Assembly (NCBI RefSeq): GCF_000013645.1
Contig: NC_007952.1
Span: 1,426,001-1,490,000 of the forward strand
DNA length: 64,000 nt
From: Paraburkholderia xenovorans LB400
Lineage (GTDB): Bacteria > Pseudomonadota > Gammaproteobacteria > Burkholderiales > Burkholderiaceae
Direction: 5' to 3'
Positions within the stretch are counted from its first letter, which is position 1. Every line of letters starts with the position of its first letter. The notes under the pieces were generated by a model that had not been told where the DNA came from, did no database searches, and saw only the letters and a list, made by a program, of their open reading frames with translations. This document shows, in pieces, positions 8,341-17,302 of the stretch. A program made the translations under genes and the position numbers.

Positions 8341-9012
8341 ATGAGCATCCTCGTCATCGAAGACGATCCGAAAACCGGCGATTACCTGAAGAAGGGTTTG
8401 CGCGAGAGCGGCTATGCGGTCGATCTCGCGCGCACCGGCACGGACGGCCTGCACATGGCGCTCGAAAATGCTTACGACCTCGTGGTGCTCGACGTGATGC
8501 TGCCCGGCATCGACGGCTGGGAAATCATGCGTGCGCTGCGGGCACGGCGCGATCTGCCGGTGATTTTCCTTACTGCGCGCGACCACGTCAGCGACCGTAT
8601 TCGCGGTCTCGAACTCGGCGCGGACGATTATCTCGTCAAGCCGTTTTCATTTACCGAACTGGTGCTGCGCATCCGCACGCTGTTGCGTCGCGGCGTGACC
8701 CGCGAGAGCGACGTATTCGAAATCGCCGACCTCAAGCTCGACGTATTGCGCCGCAAGGTGACGCGCGAAGGCGTGGAAATTCCGCTCACCAACAAGGAGT
8801 TCATGCTGTTGCATCTGCTGGTGCGCCGCCAGGGCGAGGCGCTCTCGCGCACGCAGATCGCCTCCGAAGTGTGGGACATGAACTTCGACAGCGACACCAA
8901 CGTGGTGGACGTGGCCATCAAACGGCTGCGCGCCAAGGTCGATCATCCGTTCGAGAAGAAGCTGATCCATACGGTGCGCAGCATCGGCTACACCTTCGGC
9001 GACGGCTCATGA
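8341..9012 (+). CDS. OmpR-family response regulator (CopR/IrlR type)
   Basis: A 223-residue two-component regulator. The receiver domain spans residues 1-120, with acidic pocket E7/D8/D9, phosphoacceptor D51 in VVLDVMLPG, a conserved threonine in FLTARD and lysine in YLVKPF. It is followed by a winged-helix DNA-binding domain (about 125-223) ending with the typical VHTVRSIGYTFGDGS-like tail. Sequence style matches the heavy-metal/HprR group (CopR, CusR, IrlR). The stop overlaps the start of the sensor kinase by 4 bp. The divergent gene set (b561 and MsrP-like enzyme) recalls E. coli HprRS, which controls msrPQ and a b561, so a role in periplasmic oxidative or metal stress is inferred. Confidence 0.93.
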   Translation: MSILVIEDDPKTGDYLKKGLRESGYAVDLARTGTDGLHMALENAYDLVVLDVMLPGIDGWEIMRALRARRDLPVIFLTARDHVSDRIRGLELGADDYLVKPFSFTELVLRIRTLLRRGVTRESDVFEIADLKLDVLRRKVTREGVEIPLTNKEFMLLHLLVRRQGEALSRTQIASEVWDMNFDSDTNVVDVAIKRLRAKVDHPFEKKLIHTVRSIGYTFGDGS

Positions 9013-10409
9013 AATTCTGGACCGGGCGCTCGCTCACGGCTCGCACCACGGTGCTGTTCGCCTCGATTGCGTGCGTGGTGATCGGCACGCTGGGCGCCTA
9101 TTTCTACCGTTCAGCGGAATTGTCGCTGGAGCGCCGCGCCGACGTGGTGCTGGCCGCTCGCGTCGAGCATTTCAGCCGCATTGTGCGCGATCTCTATTCG
9201 GTCAGCGAACTGAAGAACCGGCCGCTGTTGTTCGAGACCATGCTCGGCGCGGAACAGGACGTGTTGCTGTTTCGCCGTCCGGGTGAAGCGCCGTTTATCG
9301 ACGTGAATCCGGCGGGCGTGGCCGTGCCCGCCTTGCAGGCCGGCGAGGCGGGCCGTCTGCCGACCTTTGCCGACATCCGCCAGACCCGGCTGGCCGACGG
9401 CGTGCCGGTGCATTGGGCAATGGCCACCGCCAGGGCGCGCGAAGACGGCACCGAAGTCGAAGTGATCGCCGGCCACCCGATGACGCAGGAAGTGCGCATG
9501 CTGGCCGCCTACCGCAACCGTATCGTGCTGGCTACGCTGATCGGCATGCTGGCCGCCACGCTGCTCGCCTACTACGTGTTGCGCCGCGCGTTGCGCCCGG
9601 TGCGCGAGATTGCCACGCGGGCCGCGCAAATCAGCCCGGCGAGCCTGTCCGTGCGGCTCGACAGCGCGGCGGCGCCGCTCGAATTGCGCCAGCTCACGCA
9701 TGCGTTCAACGCCATGCTCGACCGTCTTGCGGACGGTTATCAGCGTCTGTCGCAGTTTTCTGCCGATCTCGCGCACGAGATTCGCACGCCGGTCGGCGCG
9801 TTGATCGGGCAGACCCAGGTCACGCTTGCAAGAACTCGCGAGCCTGAAGAGTATCAGCAACTGCTCGAATCGAATCTCGAGGAATTGAGCCGCCTCAGTC
9901 ATATTGCGGAAAATATTCTGTTTCTGGCGCATGCCGATCATGCGGCGCTTTCGGTCGACCGTGAGCCGGTGGACCTGCGTGGCGAACTCGTGAGGATCGC
10001 AGACTATTTCGAAGGCCCCGCCGACGAACGCGGCATGCGCTTCGCAGTCGAGGCAGAAGGTGTTGCATCGGTGAATCCGATGCTGTGCCGGCGCGCGATC
10101 AACAACCTGGTCGTCAATGCGGTGCGCTACGGCGCGAGCGATACGGTGGTGCGCCTGCGCGGCACACAGGACGAAGAGGGCGCCACCGTGGTGGTCGAAA
10201 ACGACGGCGCGCCGATTCCCGAGGAGCAGTTGGGCCGTCTGTTCGACCGCTTTTATCGCGCCGACGCGGCGCGCAGCGCGTTCACCGAGTCGAGCGGTCT
10301 GGGCCTCGCGATCGTCAAGGCGATCATGCATCTGCATGGCGGCACGGCGCGTGTGGTGTGCCCGGCGCCGGGCGTGGTGCGTTTCGAGTTGCGCTTCCCG
10401 GGTGTTTGA
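9009..10409 (+). CDS. membrane sensor histidine kinase (heavy-metal sensor type)
   Basis: A 466-residue kinase that starts at the ATG overlapping the regulator's stop. It has TM1 near residues 13-32, a periplasmic sensor loop of about 150 residues, TM2 near 168-190 (IVLATLIGMLAATLLAYYVL), a HAMP domain, and the HisKA box with phosphoacceptor H256 in FSADLAHEIRTPVGAL. The C-terminus is a HATPase_c domain with N-box NNLVVNAVRYG and GLGLAIVKAIMHLHGG. The architecture and motifs are those of CusS/CopS/HprS-type kinases. The periplasmic loop has no obvious cysteine or histidine cluster, so metal binding cannot be assumed. Confidence 0.92.
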   Translation: MKFWTGRSLTARTTVLFASIACVVIGTLGAYFYRSAELSLERRADVVLAARVEHFSRIVRDLYSVSELKNRPLLFETMLGAEQDVLLFRRPGEAPFIDVNPAGVAVPALQAGEAGRLPTFADIRQTRLADGVPVHWAMATARAREDGTEVEVIAGHPMTQEVRMLAAYRNRIVLATLIGMLAATLLAYYVLRRALRPVREIATRAAQISPASLSVRLDSAAAPLELRQLTHAFNAMLDRLADGYQRLSQFSADLAHEIRTPVGALIGQTQVTLARTREPEEYQQLLESNLEELSRLSHIAENILFLAHADHAALSVDREPVDLRGELVRIADYFEGPADERGMRFAVEAEGVASVNPMLCRRAINNLVVNAVRYGASDTVVRLRGTQDEEGATVVVENDGAPIPEEQLGRLFDRFYRADAARSAFTESSGLGLAIVKAIMHLHGGTARVVCPAPGVVRFELRFPGV

Positions 10410-10437
10410 GCGGCGCCGCTGCCGGCCGGCGCCGTTC
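10409..10437. terminator. possible bidirectional terminator
   Basis: A GC-rich hairpin (GCGGCGCCG facing CGGCGCCG) lies between the convergent kinase and phnA-like genes. It has no T-run on either side, so it is a weak candidate. Confidence 0.3.
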
Positions 10438-10439
10438 GC

Positions 10440-10781
10440 TCAGACCTTCTTCAGGTACGCGGCCTTCAGCATGAAGTTGCCGGCGTCCATCTTGCAGTCC
10501 ACTTCATGATCGCCGCCCACGAGGCGAATGCTCTTCACTTTAGTGCCCATTTTTAGCGTGATCGACGAGCCTTTTACTTTCAGGTCCTTGATCAGCACCA
10601 CGGCGTCGCCATCGGCCAGCGGGTTGCCGTTGGCGTCCTTGACCACGCGTTCGTCGGCGTCGTCGGCGGACGCTGCGGCGTTCATCGGCCATTCATGTGC
10701 GCAATCCGGGCAGACGTAATTGTCTCCGTCCGGGTAGGTGTTTTCCATTGCGCATTGCGGGCAGGCGGGAATTGTCGACAT
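10440..10781 (-). CDS. phnA: PhnA/YjdM-family zinc-ribbon protein
   Basis: A small cytoplasmic protein of 113 residues. The N-terminal zinc ribbon has two CxxC pairs (CPQC at 8-11 and CPDC further on), and the C-terminal PhnA domain contains the conserved DANGNPLADGD, VVLIKDLKVKGSS and KVKSIRLV blocks. The family is named after alkylphosphonate utilisation loci, but E. coli YjdM is not required for phosphonate use. Its true role is unsettled, and nothing nearby suggests phosphonate metabolism. It is convergent with the sensor kinase gene. Confidence 0.92.
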   Translation of the reverse strand: MSTIPACPQCAMENTYPDGDNYVCPDCAHEWPMNAAASADDADERVVKDANGNPLADGDAVVLIKDLKVKGSSITLKMGTKVKSIRLVGGDHEVDCKMDAGNFMLKAAYLKKV

Positions 10782-11050
10782 GATTTTCTTTCCAGGCCGC
10801 GGCGGCGCCGCGGATAACTTCGGGGTTGGCGAGTATAGCGGACGCGCGCCGGGCCGCCACTGTCCGGCATGCGGGATGCTGCGCGAGCGCAAACGGGCGG
10901 GCCGCGATTCTGGCCCGAAAGGCGCGTGGCGACGCTCAACGGGAGGCGGACTATACTTTTCCAGCAGCCCGGCGGTCCCCCGTGTTTCGTCATGCTTTGC
11001 GAGGCCTTGCAAGGCACCTATTGCCCGAATCTCACAGCAGGAGTTCTGTC

Positions 11051-11353
11051 ATGGTCAAACTCGCCCTGTACGTTCGTCTGGAAGCGCGGCCCGGCAAGGA
11101 GCAGGAGGTCGAAGCGTTCCTGCTCGGCGGCCTGCCGCTCGTCGAGGAGGAGCCCGGCACCGTGGCGTGGTTCGGGCTGAAGCTGGGACCGTCCACGTTC
11201 GGCATTTTCGATGCGTTTGCGGACGAAGGCGGCCGTGACGCGCACCTGAGCGGCAAGGTGGCGGCCGCCTTGATGGCGAAGGCCGGCGAACTGTTCGCCT
11301 CGCCACCGAGCATTGAAAAAGTCGATGTGCTGGCGGCCAAATTGCCGGGCTGA
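11051..11353 (+). CDS. ABM-domain (antibiotic biosynthesis monooxygenase fold) protein
   Basis: A 100-residue dimeric alpha/beta-barrel protein. The sequence follows the ABM pattern: a first strand (LALYVRLEARPGKEQEVEAFLL), a central strand with GTVAWFGLKLGPSTFGIFDAF, and a helix with AHLSGKVAAALM. The family includes small quinol monooxygenases and heme-degrading enzymes, but members this generic cannot be assigned a reaction. I chose the ATG at 11051, with GGAG-like sequence 8 bp upstream (CAGGAGTTCTGTC). It stands alone between divergent and convergent neighbours. Confidence 0.85.
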   Translation: MVKLALYVRLEARPGKEQEVEAFLLGGLPLVEEEPGTVAWFGLKLGPSTFGIFDAFADEGGRDAHLSGKVAAALMAKAGELFASPPSIEKVDVLAAKLPG

Positions 11354-11380
11354 AGGCGCGGCTGACGGCGCGTCTGCTTT

Positions 11381-12868
11381 TCAGCCGGCTGCCGCGTCGC
11401 CTGCTTCGGCAGCCGGCTGGTTCGCGTAGGTTGCGCGCTTTTCCTCGTACATGAGCAGATCGGCGCGTTGCACGCCGGCTTCGAGCCGGTCGCCGCGCTG
11501 GCAGGTGGCCGCGCCCATCGAAAAGCTGAGCGGGGAGCCGGGATAGAACTGATTGTTCAGCTCGATCAGTTGCCTGATCGCATCGACCATTGCGATGCCG
11601 CCGCGCTCGTCGGTGTCCGGCATCAGGATCGCGAACTCGTCGCCGCCAATGCGCGCCGCGTGAAACGGCGTCTCGGTCGCTTTGGCAAGCACCTCGCCGG
11701 CGCGCCGCAACAGCGCGTCGCCCGCGGCGTGGCCGAGCTGATCGTTCACGCGTTTCAAACCGTTCAGGTCCGCCATGATGATCGTGACGGGCCACGGACC
11801 CTTGCGTTCGAGCCGGTTCAGTTCGTCCACGTAGAAGGAGCGGTTGCGCAGCTTGGTCAGCACGTCATGCTTGCCGAGGAACTCGAGGTAGGCCTCGGCC
11901 TTCTTGCGCGCCGTGATGTCCGTGAGCGCCACCAGCACCAGGTCCCAGTTCTTTTCATGGCCCGGCAGCACCGAGAATTGCAGGTGCACGTGCACCTCGC
12001 TGCCATCGAGCGAATAGTTGAGCACTTCGCGCTGCTGGAACAGCTTGCCGTCCCACAGATCGATCAGCTGCTCGCGGAAATGCGGGCGCATGTCGTCGCG
12101 GAACACGTCGGTCAGACGCGCCAGCAGCGTTTTCTTGTCTTTGGCCGCGAACATGTCGAGCGTGTGCTGATTCACGTCGAGCACGTGGATTTCCTGCATG
12201 CAGCGTTCGACGAACTCGGGATGCACGTCCGTGAACACGCGGAAATCGTTGATGCCGGCCGCGCGCGCGTCGTCGAGCAGACGCTTGACCGCGCTGAAAT
12301 CCTCCACCCAGAGCGAGACCGGCGAATACTCGAACAGGCCGCGTACATACTGCTCGGCGAGCGTCACGCGGTGCCGCGCGCCTTCCAGTTCGGTAATGTC
12401 TTCGACCGACACCAGTACGCGGTCCCAGCGCGCCTCGTGGCCGGGCAGCACGGCGCCCTTGAGCAGTACGTCGAGGCGCCTTCCGCCGAGCGTGTAGTTG
12501 ACCGTCTGGCTGGTGAACTGCGATTGCCCGGCCCACAACTGGCATAGCTCTTCGAGGTGGGTCTTGAGCATGTCGTCGCGGAACACCGAGGCGAGATTGC
12601 CGTTGAGCGCTTCGAAATCGGCCGCCTCGAATTGCGTCAGGGTCTTCTGATTGACCTTGATGACGCGGATGCTATGCGCGCATTGCGCGACGCAGTCCGG
12701 ATTGGCGGCGAAATGCGCGCGCAGATCGGTCACGCCGTCGGCCCGCCATGCCTCGAATAGTGCGCGCACGCCGCTGAAGTCTTCGAGCCAGAGCGAAACG
12801 GGCGCGAGTTCGAACATCTCGGAGTCGTCGTTGGCGGGCGCGGGGCCGCGCGGGAGGATGTCCAGCAT
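11381..12868 (-). CDS. diguanylate cyclase with duplicated PAS-like sensor domain
   Basis: A 495-residue protein. Residues about 18-165 and 175-325 are two copies of the same PAS-like unit. Each starts APVSLWLEDFSGV or SPVSLWVEDFSAV, and each includes a VNQKTL/VNQHTL turn, a FRDDM segment, and VLPGHE...VLVSVEDIT or VLVALTDIT at the end. A GGDEF domain follows (about 335-480) with the intact active-site loop GGDEF at 408-412, so it should make cyclic-di-GMP. The residues just before the loop (TETPFHAAR) lack the RxxD inhibitory site. There are no transmembrane segments, so the sensor is cytoplasmic. It lies alone, convergent with the ABM gene. Confidence 0.92.
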   Translation of the reverse strand: MLDILPRGPAPANDDSEMFELAPVSLWLEDFSGVRALFEAWRADGVTDLRAHFAANPDCVAQCAHSIRVIKVNQKTLTQFEAADFEALNGNLASVFRDDMLKTHLEELCQLWAGQSQFTSQTVNYTLGGRRLDVLLKGAVLPGHEARWDRVLVSVEDITELEGARHRVTLAEQYVRGLFEYSPVSLWVEDFSAVKRLLDDARAAGINDFRVFTDVHPEFVERCMQEIHVLDVNQHTLDMFAAKDKKTLLARLTDVFRDDMRPHFREQLIDLWDGKLFQQREVLNYSLDGSEVHVHLQFSVLPGHEKNWDLVLVALTDITARKKAEAYLEFLGKHDVLTKLRNRSFYVDELNRLERKGPWPVTIIMADLNGLKRVNDQLGHAAGDALLRRAGEVLAKATETPFHAARIGGDEFAILMPDTDERGGIAMVDAIRQLIELNNQFYPGSPLSFSMGAATCQRGDRLEAGVQRADLLMYEEKRATYANQPAAEAGDAAAG

Positions 12869-13149
12869 GGAGTTCTCGGAATCGGAAGTGCCGCTATTTT
12901 AAAGCGGGTTGGGCCGCGGCTGAAAAGAAAGACCGGTTGCGCCTCGTTTTCGCCGCGGCCATCCAGCAAGATAACGGCCGCGTGCCGACAGACTTGAGGC
13001 ACGCCGGGCCGCCGCCGGGCAGAGGCTGCGGGGGACGTACAAGGCGGGGCGCCGAGCCCTCCGGACGGCCGCCAGCACGCCTTTGCGAGCCTTGCTACAC
13101 TGGCCTGAAACCCGTTCCGTCCATTCACGTTGCTGACAAAACCGCCATC

Positions 13150-14082
13150 ATGAAGCCATCCCTTCTGGTTCTGATCCATTTGAACGATGCAAGCCGCGCC
13201 AGTATCGAAGCGGCGTTCGACGTCATCTACGCGCCCGATGCCGCCGCGCGATCCGCCGCGATCGACGCACATGGCGAAACGATTCGAGCGGTGCTGACCA
13301 ATGGCACGACCGGACTTACCGCGGCGGAAATCGACCGCATGCCGCAGCTGGAACTGGTCAGCGCGCTCGGCGCCGGTTATGAAAACCTCGCCGTAGACCA
13401 TGCCCGTTCGCGCGATATCGTGCTCGTCAACGGCGCGGGCACCAACGACGATTGCGTGGCCGACCATGCATTCGCCTTGCTGCTCGCGGTGGTGCGCGAC
13501 GTGCCCCAACTCGATCAGGCCACCCGCGAAGGCGTCTGGCGCGATACGCTGCCCATGCGCCCGAACGTATCCGGCAAGCGCCTCGGCATTGTCGGGCTCG
13601 GCAATATCGGCAGCAAGGTCGCGCGCCGCGGCGTGGGTTTCGACATGGAGATCGGCTATCACAACCGTAAGCCGCGCGAAGGCTCGCCGCACAAGTACTT
13701 CGACAACGTGGAAGCGCTCGCGCGCTGGAGCGACTTTCTGGTGGTCGCAACGCCGGGCGGTGCGGATACGCGTCACCTGATCGGCCAGACGGTGCTCGGG
13801 GCGCTCGGTCCGCAGGGCTTCGTGGTCAACGTTTCGCGCGGCAGCGTGCTCGACACGGCGGCGCTCGCGCAGGCGCTCACGGCGGGCACGATTGGCGGCG
13901 CCGGGCTCGACGTCTACGAGGGCGAGCCGAATCCCCCTGAGGCGCTGCTGAAACTGCGCAACGTGGTGTTGACGCCGCATGTGGGCGGCCGTTCGCCGGA
14001 AGCGATCACGGCCTCGGTCGACAATTTCCTCAGCAATGCGAGCCGGCATTTTGCGGGTGAAGCGGTATTGACGCCGATCTGA
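13150..14082 (+). CDS. D-2-hydroxyacid dehydrogenase (glyoxylate/hydroxypyruvate reductase type)
   Basis: A 310-residue NAD(P)-dependent oxidoreductase. The Rossmann motif is GLGNIGSKVARRG (about residues 152-164). The catalytic arginine is in VNVSRGSVLDTAAL, the glutamate in LDVYEGEPNPP, and the histidine in LTPHVGGRSPEA, which is the complete triad. The spacing and the YHNRKPREG segment after the first strand favour NADP. Likely substrates are glyoxylate, hydroxypyruvate or a related 2-keto acid. I chose the ATG at 13150 (MKPSLLVLIHLND). The open frame upstream has a different composition. It is monocistronic as far as the sequence shows. Confidence 0.92.
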   Translation: MKPSLLVLIHLNDASRASIEAAFDVIYAPDAAARSAAIDAHGETIRAVLTNGTTGLTAAEIDRMPQLELVSALGAGYENLAVDHARSRDIVLVNGAGTNDDCVADHAFALLLAVVRDVPQLDQATREGVWRDTLPMRPNVSGKRLGIVGLGNIGSKVARRGVGFDMEIGYHNRKPREGSPHKYFDNVEALARWSDFLVVATPGGADTRHLIGQTVLGALGPQGFVVNVSRGSVLDTAALAQALTAGTIGGAGLDVYEGEPNPPEALLKLRNVVLTPHVGGRSPEAITASVDNFLSNASRHFAGEAVLTPI

Positions 14083-14352
14083 CGTCGACCCGGCGCTCAC
14101 GCGTTCATGCGTTTTACCGCGCAGCGCCAAGCCGTTGACGAACGGGAAAGCGCCGGTCCCCCACGCCGGCCGCGGCCGCTTTTCGCGCGACGCGCGGGCC
14201 GGCGCTTCATTGAAAGGCAAACCGAAACTATCGGCACGGCGGATACTTTCCGTCACGAATGGCGATTTCCATTGCAAGGCTGCGGCGAATAGGATGGGCG
14301 ATACCGCATCACCACCGCTTCGACCCACCCGGAGCCGCGACGGAGATCCCGC

Positions 14353-17277
14353 ATGGAACACCACGCCCGCACACAGAACGAACGGCTCGATGTCAAGACA
14401 ACCACCTGCTACATGTGCGCCTGTCGTTGCGGTATCCGTGTGCATCTGCGGGAAGGCGAGGTGCGCTACATCGACGGCAATCCGGAGCATCCGCTCAATC
14501 AGGGGGTGATCTGCGCGAAGGGCGCCTCCGGCATCATGAAGCAGTACTCGCCCGCGCGCCTGACGCAGCCGCTGATGCGCAAGCCGGACGCGGAGCGGGG
14601 CAGCGCGCAGTTCGAGCCGGTGTCGTGGGAATACGCGTTCGACGTGCTCGAAAAGCGTCTTGGTGCGATTCGCGCCACGGACCCGAAGAAATTCGCGCTC
14701 TTCACCGGCCGCGATCAGATGCAGGCGCTGACCGGACTCTTCGCCAAACAGTTCGGTACGCCTAATTATGCGGCGCACGGCGGCTTTTGCTCGGCCAATA
14801 TGGCGGCCGGCATGATCTACACGATCGGCGGCTCGTTCTGGGAATTCGGTGGCCCGGATCTCGACAGCGCGAAACTCTTCTTCATGATAGGTACGGCGGA
14901 AGACCATCATTCGAATCCGCTGAAGATCGCCATTTCGAAGTTCAAGCGCGCGGGCGGCCGCTTCATTGCAATCAATCCGGTCCGCACCGGCTACGCGGCG
15001 ATCGCCGACGAATGGGTGCCGATCAAACCCGGCACCGACGGCGCGCTGTTCATGGCGTTTCTGCACGAACTGATTGCCGCCGACGCGTGGGATCACGAAT
15101 TCGTGCGCCGCTATACCAACGCGGCGGAGCTGGTCGACCTCGACGAAGCGAGCGAAAACTTCGGCCTGTTCGTGCGCGACCCCGAGCGGCCGGTCGGCAA
15201 TCCGCTGTTCCCGCAGAATCATCTCTGGTGGGATGCGGACGCCGCGCGCGCCGTGCCGCATCACACACCGGGCGTCAATCCCGCGCTAGACGGCCGCTTT
15301 ACGCTCGACGACGGCACGCCGGTCACGCCGTCGTTCGCCTTGCTGCGCGAACGCGTGGCCGATTGCACGCCCGAGTGGGCCGCTGCGATCACGGGCATTG
15401 CGGCGGACACGATCCGCCGCCTCGCCGGCGAAATGATCCAGACGAGCCGCGACCACCGCATCACGTTGCCGATCCGCTGGACCGACGCGTGGGGCGAGAC
15501 GCACGAGACGGTCACCGGCAACCCGGTCGCCTTTCATGCCATGCGCGGCCTCGCGGCGCACTCCAACGGCTTCCAGTCGATCCGCGCGCTCGCTGTTCTG
15601 ATGTCGCTGCTCGGCACGATCGACCGCCCGGGCGGCTTTCGTCACAAGTCGCCGTTTCCGCGTGCGGTGCCGCCGTCGGCGAAACCGCCGAACAGCCCCG
15701 ACGCCGTCAAGCCGAACACGCCGCTCGCCACCGGCCCGCTCGGCTGGCCCGCGGCGCCCGAGGACCTGTTCATCGACGATCAGGGCGGCCCGGTGCGGAT
15801 CGACAAGGCGTTCTCGTGGGAATATCCGCTCGCCGTGCATGGCGTGATGCACAGCGTGATTACCAACGCGTGGCGCGGCGACCCGTATCCGATCGATACG
15901 TTGATGATCTTCATGGCCAACATGGCGTGGAATTCGTCGATGAACACGATGAAAGTGCGCGAGATGCTCGCCGACAGGCACGCGAACGGCGAGTACAAGA
16001 TTCCGTTTCTGGTGGTGTGCGACGCGTTCCAGTCGGAGATGACGGCATTCGCCGATCTGATCCTGCCCGACACGACCTATCTGGAAAGGCACGACGCGAT
16101 GTCCATGCTCGACCGGCCGATCTCCGAATTCGATGGACCGGTGGATTCGGTGCGGGTACCAGTCGTGCCGCCCACCGGTGAATGCAAGCCGTTCCAGGAA
16201 GTGCTGATCGAACTGGCGTCGCGTCTGAAGTTGCCGGCCTTCACGACCGCCGATGGCGAGCGGCGCTTTCGCGACTATCCCGACTTTGTCGTCAATTTCA
16301 CGACCACACCGGATTCCGGCGTGGGTTTCCTGATCGGCTGGCGCGGCAAGGACGGTGACAAGGCGCTGGTGGGCGAGCCTAATCCGAAGCAATGGGAGCA
16401 GTACGCGAAGAACAATTGCGTGTTCCATTACCCGCTACCCGAGACGCTGCAATACATGCGCAACTGCAACGGGCCATATCTCGAGTGGGCGGTCAGGAAC
16501 GGTTTTCGCAAGTTCGGCGAGCCGATCCTGATCCAGCTCTATTCCGACGTGATGCAGAAGTTCAGACTCGCCGCGCAAGGGCGCACGAGCGGCAGGCAGC
16601 CGCCGGATCACCTGCGCGCGCGCGTTGAAAAGTACTTCGATCCGCTGCCGTTCTGGTACGCGCCGCTGGAAAATACCGCCACGGACCTCGTGCGTTTTCC
16701 GCTTGCCGCCGTGACGCAGCGGCCGATGGCGATGTACCACTCGTGGGACTCGCAGAATGCATGGCTGCGGCAGATTCATGGCGAGAACTATCTCTACATG
16801 AATCCATTGATGGCGGCCGAAAACGGCATTGCCGACGGCAGCTGGATCTACGCCGAATCGCAATGGGGCCGCGTGCGTTGCATGGCGCGCTTCAGCGAGA
16901 CAGTTGAACCGGGCACCGTATGGACGTGGAACGCGATTGGCAAGGCATCGGGCGCGTGGAATCTCGGCCCGGGCGCGAACGAATCGCAACGCGGTTTCCT
17001 GCTCAATCACCTGATCACCGACGAGTTGCCCGGCCGCGATGACGACGCGGCGAGCCGCATGTCAAATTCCGATCCGGTGACGGGCCAGGCCGCCTGGTAC
17101 GACGTGCGCGTGCGCATCTATCCGGCGGAAGCCGACGCGCGGCACACGCTGCCGCAGTTCGCGGCAATGCCCGCGGTGCCGGGTGAAAACGGTGTGATCT
17201 CACGCATCGTGCAAACCTACTTCGCGGGACGAGGGGAATTCGCGGCGCGGCTGCGCGGCGCGACGGGCCGCAAATAG
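14353..17277 (+). CDS. soeA: SoeA-like molybdopterin oxidoreductase, catalytic subunit
   Basis: A 974-residue DMSO-reductase-family enzyme. The N-terminal 4Fe-4S cluster is ligated by C19, C22, C26 and C54 (C-x2-C-x3-C-x27-C). A cysteine at 146 (GGFCSANMAAG) is at the right place for the molybdenum ligand. There is no Tat signal, so the enzyme is cytoplasmic. This and the following ferredoxin and DmsC-type genes match the SoeABC sulfite dehydrogenase of sulfur-oxidising proteobacteria, which oxidises sulfite to sulfate and feeds quinone. The alternative would be another cytoplasmic-facing DMSO-reductase-type enzyme. A sulfite role fits best by subunit sizes and subunit C motifs, but there are no other sox genes in the window. 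Confidence 0.8.
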   Translation: MEHHARTQNERLDVKTTTCYMCACRCGIRVHLREGEVRYIDGNPEHPLNQGVICAKGASGIMKQYSPARLTQPLMRKPDAERGSAQFEPVSWEYAFDVLEKRLGAIRATDPKKFALFTGRDQMQALTGLFAKQFGTPNYAAHGGFCSANMAAGMIYTIGGSFWEFGGPDLDSAKLFFMIGTAEDHHSNPLKIAISKFKRAGGRFIAINPVRTGYAAIADEWVPIKPGTDGALFMAFLHELIAADAWDHEFVRRYTNAAELVDLDEASENFGLFVRDPERPVGNPLFPQNHLWWDADAARAVPHHTPGVNPALDGRFTLDDGTPVTPSFALLRERVADCTPEWAAAITGIAADTIRRLAGEMIQTSRDHRITLPIRWTDAWGETHETVTGNPVAFHAMRGLAAHSNGFQSIRALAVLMSLLGTIDRPGGFRHKSPFPRAVPPSAKPPNSPDAVKPNTPLATGPLGWPAAPEDLFIDDQGGPVRIDKAFSWEYPLAVHGVMHSVITNAWRGDPYPIDTLMIFMANMAWNSSMNTMKVREMLADRHANGEYKIPFLVVCDAFQSEMTAFADLILPDTTYLERHDAMSMLDRPISEFDGPVDSVRVPVVPPTGECKPFQEVLIELASRLKLPAFTTADGERRFRDYPDFVVNFTTTPDSGVGFLIGWRGKDGDKALVGEPNPKQWEQYAKNNCVFHYPLPETLQYMRNCNGPYLEWAVRNGFRKFGEPILIQLYSDVMQKFRLAAQGRTSGRQPPDHLRARVEKYFDPLPFWYAPLENTATDLVRFPLAAVTQRPMAMYHSWDSQNAWLRQIHGENYLYMNPLMAAENGIADGSWIYAESQWGRVRCMARFSETVEPGTVWTWNAIGKASGAWNLGPGANESQRGFLLNHLITDELPGRDDDAASRMSNSDPVTGQAAWYDVRVRIYPAEADARHTLPQFAAMPAVPGENGVISRIVQTYFAGRGEFAARLRGATGRK

Positions 17278-17302
17278 CACAGACAGCCGCAAGGAGCCTT
17301 TG

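Noticed and set aside
8226..9008. Upstream extension of the sensor kinase frame to 8226
   Set aside because: It runs across the response regulator in another frame. The kinase starts at 9009 by the 4-bp overlap and the membrane-segment position.
12730..15264. 844-codon open frame on the minus strand
   Set aside because: It overlaps the diguanylate cyclase start, the hydroxyacid dehydrogenase and the start of soeA, all of which have clear motifs. The translation is Arg/His-rich without family features, as expected opposite GC-rich genes.
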